Assembly (NCBI GenBank): GCA_022376515.1
Contig: WTXI01000017.1
Location: 372,001 to 436,000, forward strand
From: Lactifluus volemus
Taxonomy: Eukaryota > Basidiomycota > Agaricomycetes > Russulales > Russulaceae
Direction: 5' to 3'
Length of the DNA: 64,000 bases
Position numbers and translations under genes: made by a program. Shown here in pieces: positions 56,204-64,000 of this stretch. The notes beneath the pieces were generated by a model. The model was not told where the DNA came from. It did not search any database and saw nothing but the letters and a program-made list of their open reading frames with translations. Position 1 is the first letter of the stretch. Each line of letters starts with the position of its first letter.

Positions 56204-58037
56204 ATGCGAACAATCTCGCTTGCACATTTCTCAGTTTCTTGCATACGACGCTACTCTACAACTGCTTCTCATGTACGGTCAAATCTACCGGGGCCCACGC
56301 CCACCAAAGAAAATTTAAGTTTGAAAGAGAGCGAACGAGACGCTTTATTCCGGAAACGAAAAACCGAGTGGAAACGGAGGCAGAGGGTGTGTCATAACAC
56401 CTGCACAATGCACCAGTCCCACATGATTCACAGGGCGAAACGTTTCTCGACCATCTCATCGTGCATGTGCGCGCAGGTACGTGGTAATTCCGATTTCTCT
56501 CTCCTGCAACATGAACGATCCATGGCTGCACATAGGACGAGGCGGCGATGGCTGTGTCGCCTTCCATCGCGAAAAATTCAAGCCGCACGGCCCTCCTTCT
56601 GGAGGCAATGGCGGGCGAGGCGGAGACGTCTATATCCTCCCCGACCAACATCTCACTACACTGTCCTCCGTCCCTTCACGCGTACGAGGCAGCGCGGGCG
56701 GTAATGGTATGGGCACATGGCAGCATGGACGTGCCGGTGAGCCAGTCATCCTGCGGGTCCCCCTCGGCACTGTCGTGCGGGAGCTCCCACGCGATGACCC
56801 GCGACGCATGCCGGACGAGTGGGAGGCCGATGAAAAGACATATGCCGAACTCGACAAGGATGAACGTCGTCAGCACTGGCGTGAGCGTCGCTGGATGCAC
56901 TACCCGACATACGAGGACGACAACACGGCCCGCTCCGCGTTCAAGCAGGCAGAATGGGACATCTGGCGCGCCGAGTGTGAGATGCGCGCCACAAGACGAC
57001 GTCGCGATGCCTCCTCCCCGCTCTTCCTAGATCTCGATCGTTTGCCACCGTCGGCGCCGGGGGCCATGCGCTCAATCGACGCACCGCTCGGGACGCCCCG
57101 CGTGAGACAATGCGGTACGTTGATCGCTTCTGGGGGCGCACCCGGATACGGCAATCCGCATTTTCAGTCGTCGTCGACGAACCCGTCGCCGAAATTCGCC
57201 ACACGCGGGTACGAGGGCGAACGCGTGACGCTCGAGTTGGAACTCAAGTTGCTCGCGGACGTCGGGCTCGTCGGCGCGCCCAACGCGGGAAAGAGCACGT
57301 TGCTCCGCGCGTTGACGGGTGGACGTGCGCGTAGCACCGTCGCGGGGTACGCGTTCACGACGCTGAATCCGGTCGTGGGTGTCGTGCGCGTTGCGGAGGA
57401 CGGCTGGTCGTTGGTTGGCGCTGCCGGGGAGGATGGTGGTGCCGTATACGATGAGACGATTGTCGAGAGGGAGCGCGAGCGTGAACTCATGGAGGGCGGC
57501 GCGTATGCGAATGCGCCGACTCGTAATCAGAGGTCGCGCGAATGGGACATGCAAAAACATACCGAGACGTTCAGGTTCACGATCGCCGACAATCCGGGAC
57601 TGATCGAGGATGCGTCGGAGAACGTCGGGCTCGGGCACTCGTTCCTAAGGTCTATGGAGCGCTCGCTTGCGTTGGTCTACGTTGTCGATCTTTCGGGCCC
57701 TGAGCCTTGGGATGACCTTTGGATGCTTCGGGAAGAGCTGGAGAAGTACAAGGATGGGATGAGCAGGCGGGCTCGAATGGTCATTGCGAACAAGGCAGAC
57801 CTTCTCGCTAGTGACGGCGATCCTGAAGAGGTGCAACTGGCACGCGCAAAGCTCGCACGGCTCGAAGAGTTCGTAAAGGACAAGATGGGTTGCGACGGCC
57901 GCATGCTCGATGTCGTACCTACCTCGGGCAAGTACAGCCAGAATCTGCGAAGCGTTGTGCAGAAGTTACGGACGTACGTTGAAGAGGCGAGATTGACATC
58001 TCAAACTACGACTATCTCTAACATATTACAGTCATAA
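56204..58037 (+). CDS. MTG2: mitochondrial Obg-family GTPase (MTG2-like)
   Basis: GTPase needed for mitochondrial large-ribosomal-subunit assembly. Exons are 56204-56386, 56434-56476 and 56536-58037, giving 575 aa with frame kept. Exon 1 gives an Arg/Ser-rich mitochondrial presequence (MRTISLAHFSVSCIRRYSTT). The Obg fold begins [26 protein letters not shown] across intron 2. A charged insert of roughly 90 residues (..DKDERRQHWRERRW..) sits inside the Obg domain before LIASGGAPGYGNPHF. The G domain has GAPNAGKST (G1), TLNP (G2 region), DNPGLIED (G3), NKADLL (G4) and TSGKYSQ (G5), with a second insert between G2 and G3. No C-terminal extension follows. Confidence 0.93.
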
Positions 58038-58113
58038 TTTATTCCACTCTACTATACATTTGTTTCGGCACATACACACTCGCATGATTCTCGAGGATGC
58101 TATCCTTACCTGA

Positions 58114-59192
58114 TCATTTCAGTAGTATATCTCTCGCGCTCAAATACCTTTCCCGCGTCCCTTGGACCACCTCATCACTCATGGTCCAACCTTGTCCGTC
58201 CGGGCCTCCCTCTAGACCCTTTCGGAAGCCCTGTGACGTGAGCCAATCGCGAAGGTATTGCTTATCGAAACTCGGCTGACCGCGGCCGGGAACATACCCT
58301 TCCTGAGGCCAATAGCGCGAGGAGTCGGGCGTAAGTGCCTCGTCAATGAGGATGAGCTCGCCATCGACGAGCCCAAATTCAAACTTTGTGTCTGCAATGA
58401 TAAGTCCCCGCGTGGCCGCATACTCCGCCGCGGTAGTGTAGAGCTTTACAGCGACGGCGGAGATCTTGTCGTACAGCTCTTGCCCGATGAGAGAGGCAGC
58501 TGCGGCGCCCCCAAGGTGAGTCACATTGAGGAAGTAGAGAAGTATGTGCACACCTCGTTCGGGAGAGATGTTCTCGTCGTGTGCTCCCTGTTCTGCCTTT
58601 GTGGAAGGCGTGAAAAGAGGCGTGGGGAACTTTTCAGACTCCAGGAAGCCTTCAGGCTGCGGGATTCCATGTACGGTACGAGTCCTTTTGTACTCGGCCC
58701 ACGCGGAACCTGTCGAGGCGTGGAATTACTTCCCATTAGGTAGTGTTGAGTACTCACCTGTGATATATCCTCGTACGATTGCCTCTAGTGGCACGACTTC
58801 AGCCTTTCTAACGAGGATGGAGCGACCCTCCAATTGTTCCTTGTACTGCTGCACTTCCTCCGGCATCTCTTCAATCCGCGAAGTGATGACGTGGTTCGAG
58901 ATGATGTGCTCAAGCTTGTCGAACCAAAAGAGCGAGAGTTCTGTGAGGACTCGGCCTTTATCTGGGATCCCCTTGCGGAGACCAAATCATCGAAACTTGG
59001 AAACACAGACTACGAGCGAGGAAAAAAAAAAAGATCACACACATTTTTTAGGATGACGTCGTAGGCAGATATGCGATCGGATGCGACAAAGAGAAGGTGG
59101 TTTGGTGAGGAGGTCGTCGCGTAGATGTCGCGGACTTTACCCTTGGAAAGCAGCTTGAGTTGAGGGATATTGGAGTTGATCAAGGCGGCCAT
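58114..59192 (-). CDS. ADE1: SAICAR synthetase (purine biosynthesis)
   Basis: Phosphoribosylaminoimidazole-succinocarboxamide synthase, the ATP-dependent joining of CAIR and aspartate in de novo purine synthesis (cytosolic). The start at 59192 gives LLSKGKVRDIYAT and FVASDRISAYDVILKNGIPDKG across intron 1. LFWFDKLEHIISNHVI, VPLEAIVRGYITGSAW across an intron, PTPLFTPSTKAEQGAHDENISPERAA across an intron, LIIADTKFEFG, LIDEALTPDSSRYW and PSFDKQYLRDWL follow, with a stop at 58114. All three introns close in frame, so the gene is intact. It is divergent from the oxygenase gene at 59338. Confidence 0.94.
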
Positions 59193-59337
59193 CTGACTGG
59201 TTCTACAGTGAGCCTGAGTGTTAGAGGCTTGTTAGGCTGGCAGCTGGCAAGGTCACGGTAAATCGATATCCATAGACCCGGCCCGCCACCGCCACTAGCG
59301 TTACCAGGACGCTGATGTAAGCGCTCGACTTCACAGT
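59193..59337. promoter_or_regulatory. shared divergent promoter of ADE1 and the 2OG oxygenase gene
   Basis: 145 bp between the two start codons. No individual binding site is identified. Confidence 0.45.
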
Positions 59338-60654
59338 ATGGAACAGTTACTCGCCCCTATACAAGAATCTCTCATCAATAAGCCGCCCTTCGTAGCTGGA
59401 TCACTTCAGCTTCCCCCTTCTCATTTCTCTCTCTTGTACGAAATCGCCAGTGAAAATGGCCATGTCACCAGGTTAGTCTACGCCGAATCTATCCCTCCCA
59501 CGTCATCGACCTTTAATCTGCAGACATATCAACTTTGCGGACGTAGACCCTGAAGAATTAGAGCAGCTCGTACAGGAATGTGAACCCGCCACCTTCGGTC
59601 GCAGCAAAGAAGAAGTGATGGATGAGACATACCGCAAAGCTAGAAAGATGGACAACGACCGTTTTTCCCCACTGTTGGTACCTGAACACACCGATCTCAT
59701 CAAAATTGTGCGCAACTGCCTTCTCGAGGGTACTGACTCGAATCGCCAAATCAAAGTCGAGTCGCACAAGCTCAATGTATATAGTATACATCTAATCCAC
59801 ATTCAGACTTGGCAGAAACTTAAGTTGTCACCACAGGTGAGGGGTCGTTCTTCAAGGCTCATGTCGATACTCCACGCAGCGAAACGATGTTCGGTTCCAT
59901 TGTCATCGTCTTTCCAACATCACACGAAGGCGGAGTTCTGGTCTTTCGGCACCGCGGCCAAGAATGGTCTTTTGACTCTTCCGCCATACTTTCGGCCGCA
60001 TTGCCAACTTCCATAGCCTACGCTGCATTTTTTTGTGACGTAGAGCACGAGATTTTTCCCGTGAAGTCTGGCCACCGTGTCACTTTGACATATAATCTCT
60101 ACTTCGATGAAGACGAGCATGTTTCTGGAAAGCACTTGGTTTCCGAACTCCCTTCAATTCCGCAGGAAGAGATGGAGAAGTCGTTCCGTTCGAGATTCGA
60201 GGCTCTTCTTGAGAACCCGGAGTTCCTCCCAGATGGGGGTACGCTCGGGTTCGGATTGCGGCACGTATACCAAGTGGAAGACACACTTAAACACGTCTAC
60301 AATATACTGAAGGGAACCGACGCAACTGTTTACCAGAGCCTCCGCGAGCTTGGGTTTAGGCCCATGCTATATATCCATTACAAGGAAGAAGATGAATATG
60401 ATGAATATGGGAATCAAACTGTTCTCATCGACAAAATTCCCGAATTGAAGGGGCACGATATCGAGGACCTGGCCTATTTTTTGCAAGACCTCGGCGGAAT
60501 CGTGATTTCAAATGTGACGTGGGTCACGCCAGAGACTCCATTCAATGCTTTCAAGAGCGAGTTTACCGCCTATGGGAATGAGCCATCGTTAGGCCTTGCG
60601 TACGGGAATCTATGCCTCATTGTGCGCATTGGTCGTCTGGGTAAAAGGCGGTGA
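59338..60654 (+). CDS. 2-oxoglutarate/Fe(II)-dependent oxygenase domain protein
   Basis: Likely a prolyl-4-hydroxylase-like dioxygenase. Substrate unknown. It starts MEQLLAPIQESLINKPPF. Intron 1 (after ..GHVTR, GTTAGT donor, CAG acceptor) leads to HINFADVDPEELEQLV. Intron 2 (GTATAC donor, CCACAG acceptor near 59836) leads to EGSFFKAHVDTPRSETMFG. AHVDT supplies the iron-binding His-x-Asp, DVEHEI the distal His, and HRVTLTYNLY the 2-oxoglutarate-binding Arg. FPTSHEGG and FRHRGQEW lie between. The C-terminal 180 residues (ENPEFLPDGG..., YGNLCLIVRIG) are typical of the large fungal members and carry no second domain I recognise. The frame is kept through both introns. Confidence 0.8.
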
Positions 60655-61927
60655 AAGCAGGGAACTCTGCCTGCTTGTGAGTTCAAGAGGAATGAAACGT
60701 GGGACCAAGAGAGGGAGGTGTAAAAGAGAATTGAGCAGCGGCGAGTGGAAGATGGAATCGTGTAGATAGCCTGTTTGAAGGATATAAATGAAATGAGAAG
60801 GAAATGGAAAGGGAGATAGAGGCGAAATTTTGAGGGTAGAAGAGACTTCAAGAGAAACTTGAGGGGAAACTTAAAGGCCAACAAAAAGACTTTCGAGAAC
60901 AACGGGTGAGCGGCGTTATGTTCCGCTGGCTCCTCTGTACATTTGCGAGTCTTATTTAAGTACATTTGAGCCCGGTAATCTAAAACGTCGAGGAACGGGA
61001 AACAAGTCACGAAGTAAATGGGGACGAAAACAACGGACGGGAAGATAAGTATAAGGCATCAGAAGTGAGATAGGGATGAAAAGTGTACGAGTGGAGAGGG
61101 GACGGGAGCACCTTCAAATTCGTGTGCACCCTCAGAATGCTTCATGGGATGCTCGCGGTCTCTTCAACGAGGCCATTGGTCCGTTAGACTAGGTTTAGAG
61201 CGCAGCGCGGGGCACAGCGCACAGCCCGAGACAGAGGACGCGAAGGAGGACAAAGACACAGAAATTACCAGACTGAGAGAACAGTAGCAAACATAGCACA
61301 AAACAGGAGACGCAGAGACGCGAGACAAGTCAGAAATTGAGGGGAAACATCGTGCAATGCGAGGGTTGGAGGCGGGATTTTCATACCATGAAATCTTCCG
61401 GTGCTGCGCGTGGCGGGACGGGACGGAGCTCCGAGCCAAACTCGAAGTCTCGGCGGGTTTGCGTTCCCGCGGACTTGGACAGAAGTGACAGATCCTTTCA
61501 TGATGCAGCGGAACTATGACGACAGGAAAAGCAGAGCGGATCAAAGCCAGGGGCCGAAGTTCAGGCCCGGGAGACCAGAGACTTAGCACCAGGGGGAGGT
61601 GGGTTCAAGTTCTGCCTGAGGCGGTGTAACTTAGATTCACTGTACAGATTTTTTCTCGGTAACCAACAATGAAGCCTTTTTGAGACTTGATTGTGGATGG
61701 GACTTATTAGTTTGAGGCAACAGGGAATGCATGTCAGCACTCATAACGGACGGCACGTCAAAAAATTGTTTGACACAATTATTAAGATTCACGGAGAAAC
61801 CGGTGCTAAGCTCTCACGAAACGTTCGTCCCACCAACTGCAGGGCACATCCAAGGGTCTCATAATGACATGTTGCGCTATCCAGCAAGACGATTCCCGGT
61901 TGCCTGCCGCGACGGAGCTCGGGATGA
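60655..61927. other. intergenic stretch before copia copy 2
   Basis: No gene is seen. Short frames on both strands lack recognisable content. The five bases before the LTR (61923-61927, GATGA) would be the target duplication, but the other side lies outside the window. Confidence 0.4.
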
Positions 61928-62312
61928 TGTTGAGACGCGACCCGGATCCCGCGGATCTAGCGGACCGGAAACCGCGGAACGGAGTAAATATGATTAATGA
62001 CAATTTATGTACGGGACTAGCTCCCTGGACACTTAGATACACGATTATGGGTAGAATAAAGAATGCTATTATTCTGGACATTTACATCTGCTCTGGACAG
62101 TATAAAAGAACGTAGTTTTCGACGCGTTCACTTCAGTCTTCTTGCCTACGACTGAAGTGAGTATAGCTTATGTCATTTCTTACCATATTTGGCTTACCTG
62201 TGTCTTAGCGCTATCTAATCTCACAGGTACTTATGATCTATGAATAAAGTCTTCTTGCCTACGACTGAACGCTATCTAATCTCACAGGATTATCTAAGCT
62301 ATTGTAACGACA
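61928..62312 (+). repeat. left LTR of copia copy 2
   Basis: 385 bp, same sequence as the two LTRs of copy 1, including the intron-bearing and intron-less 41-nt units. Confidence 0.95.
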
Positions 62313-62986
62313 GGTTATGGGCCCTGCGCCCCTGTGAATTCCAAAGAAGATCAAATTACAACAGTCTCGCACTTGCACTACTCTACGCGCTTACGGTTCT
62401 CCCTAAGGCGAGCTTCTGTTTACTTCGCTTGGTAATCCCACTTCTCCCGGTCCTTGGAGCCGGGGGATCGGCGTAGGCTGGATCCCTTTCCGGGATTTCC
62501 CGCGAGCGTTGTGCGAGAGCGCGGCGACGCTGAAGCACGCGCGAGTTTTCTCTCGGCCCGGTTTGCGCGGTTACTTAATTAATTTAGCCCGGGGAAACGG
62601 ACGCACGTTAGCCGGTCAGGCGCGGCGCGGACGAGCCGGATGCGGCCCTACTGCCATGTTAGGAAACCGGGTGGGAGGCCCCGGGGACTATTTGCCTACT
62701 GAACGGTTGGCCGATGACTTCCTTGCGGAGCACGGTTCTTGGGTCTAGAACAAGGCGGGGGTAATCACTCCCCTGAGCGCTTGGGCTCGTCACAACTGCG
62801 GTACGCTAAGATAGGATAGATTATTAGATCACACCGCGCGCAAAGTCCGAGAGACTGGATCTGATAAGATTCAGGGTGCACAGCTGGATACGTCAGGGAT
62901 CCAATCAGATCTTCGATCTCTGGGTCTGACTGCTCCTCATTCCCAGGTTATCAAAAATCATCGCTTTATCTTATCAATAGCAAATT

Positions 62987-64000
62987 ATGCCTGCAATCAC
63001 ATTCCCTCCTGCAGCCGGGATCGAGATCCTCGACGGATCTAACTGGGCTGTCTGGTCATCGCGCATGCAAGCACTTCTGCGGCTTAACGGACTTAAAGAT
63101 CATGTGACCGTAGATCAATCTACCCCCACTCCAGCCTGGACGGAAACTGACGGGATGATAACGGGCGTCTTTGAGATGTATTGTCAAAAGGACGTCTGGA
63201 ACTCAGTCTCTGATGATACAAAGTTCGGAACTGCTAAAGCTAAGTGGGTGGAACTTCAACGGATCTACGGAGGCGTCGGATCTATGTCCGCGTTCAATAG
63301 TTGGGTTGCCCTGACCGGGACATCCCTCGAGGAATCAAAACCGATGATGCCTCAATTGCAGAAACTTAATGACGCGTGCATCACCCTACGTAACAACAAT
63401 ATGAATATCTCCGATCTTCAATTATGTTTTATCTTGATCAAGGCACTTCCCGAGTCCTATTCGGCAGTCGCGTCGACCATTTTGGCCACCGGAGCGCCCA
63501 AGGATCTTTCCCCGACCACGGTCCAGGAACGCATTCTAAATGAGGAAGGTCGACGGTCCGGAACTTCCGCTTCACTCAACAAGATCGCCCCAATCAAACG
63601 CAATGATAAGACTAATATTACATGTTTCTACTGTAATAAAAAGGGGCACAAAAGTAACGAGTGTAAGAAGAAGAAGAAGGATCTGGCTGCCAAAGATAAA
63701 AAGGATAAGGAGCAGGGGAGCGCGGCGCAGATGTCTAGCGGAAGCAAGGCGGTCAACGCGCACATAGTACCTACCGCTACGATCACCGAGATCTCCGATG
63801 ACAGTAATGATATGCGCGTTTCCCTTTACGCTGCTGTGAGATCGCGATGGATGGTTGATTCCGGCGCCACGCATCATATCAGCCCTTATCGATCCGACTT
63901 CACTTCGTGGAAGCCGGCCCGGGGACAAGTCAGTCTTGGTGGGCACGCCGAAATCGATCAGATCGGAACCGGAGATATTGTTGTCACACCCCTCGGAGGG
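62987..64000 (+). CDS. copia Gag-Pol polyprotein, copy 2 (partial, N-terminal 338 codons)
   Basis: Open to the window end. It contains Gag with the CFYCNKKGHKSNEC knuckle and the protease motif WMVDSGATHHI. Compared with copy 1 it has one visible amino-acid change (Met for Thr in the QTSSGS stretch). Confidence 0.93.
   Translation, partial: MPAITFPPAAGIEILDGSNWAVWSSRMQALLRLNGLKDHVTVDQSTPTPAWTETDGMITGVFEMYCQKDVWNSVSDDTKFGTAKAKWVELQRIYGGVGSMSAFNSWVALTGTSLEESKPMMPQLQKLNDACITLRNNNMNISDLQLCFILIKALPESYSAVASTILATGAPKDLSPTTVQERILNEEGRRSGTSASLNKIAPIKRNDKTNITCFYCNKKGHKSNECKKKKKDLAAKDKKDKEQGSAAQMSSGSKAVNAHIVPTATITEISDDSNDMRVSLYAAVRSRWMVDSGATHHISPYRSDFTSWKPARGQVSLGGHAEIDQIGTGDIVVTPLGG

Larger units (their letters stand above)
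61928..64000 (+). mobile_element. Ty1/copia retrotransposon, copy 2 (5' part, cut by window end)
   Basis: Left LTR, primer-binding site, leader and the start of gag-pol, almost identical to copy 1 over 2.07 kb. I see one A fewer in a poly-A run of the leader (near 62953 against 9392) and one C-to-T change in gag (63732 against 10171). Confidence 0.95.

Overview
The window is nuclear DNA from a filamentous basidiomycete, most likely an Agaricomycete. Genes are densely intron-split with 45-75 nt introns (GT..AG). The gene families are also typical: NACHT-WD40 NLR-like proteins with long runs of near-identical WD repeats, secreted S53 peptidases, Ty1/copia elements and short-intron housekeeping genes. 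The NLR and S53 families resemble what is seen in Rhizoctonia/Ceratobasidium-type fungi, but that placement is inference.

Layout. 1-0.4 kb: a GATA zinc-finger gene cut by the window edge. 2.5-4.8 kb: a DBP9 (DDX56-type) DEAD-box helicase on the minus strand with five apparent one-base shifts. 6.2-17.6 kb: a minus-strand NACHT-WD40 gene split by a full-length copia element (8365-13922, identical 385-bp LTRs, 5-bp target duplication GAACT). 19.2-21.4 kb: an intact S53 peptidase on the minus strand, followed by a TA-flanked MITE. 22-29 kb: gene-poor, with two glucosamine-6-phosphate deaminase relics, dispersed repeats, an NLR fragment, a small terminal-repeat element and a secreted cysteine-rich protein gene. 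29.4-31.6 kb: a GH47 alpha-mannosidase. 32.5-35.6 kb: a truncated S53 tail and a second intact S53 gene, on the plus strand. 37.1-39.2 kb: a 2.1-kb repeat element carrying a tRNA-like head and a 139-bp minisatellite. 39.6-42.7 kb: the divergent pair TRM82 / SEC11. 44.0-48.6 kb: an intact NACHT-WD40 gene on the plus strand. 50.3-55.9 kb: a tandem pair of amino-acid permeases, the first frameshifted. 56.2-60.7 kb: MTG2, ADE1 and a 2OG-Fe(II) oxygenase. 61.9 kb to the end: the 5' part of a second, nearly identical copia copy.

Architecture. The NLR(-), S53(-) ... S53(+), NLR(+) order is a nested mirror. The paralogous 3' flanks are also shared in inverted orientation, which suggests an old inverted segmental duplication later invaded by transposons. 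The housekeeping genes work in ribosome biogenesis (DBP9), tRNA m7G methylation (TRM82), secretion and N-glycan trimming (SEC11, GH47), the mitoribosome (MTG2) and purine synthesis (ADE1). The accessory genes (NLRs, S53 peptidases, cysteine-rich protein, permeases) are the kind involved in non-self recognition and in feeding on or colonising a host.

The most unusual signal is inside the copia LTR. It contains a 41-nt sequence interrupted by a perfect 52-nt GT..AG intron, and just downstream the same 41 nt without the intron, as if a spliced transcript had been copied back into the LTR.
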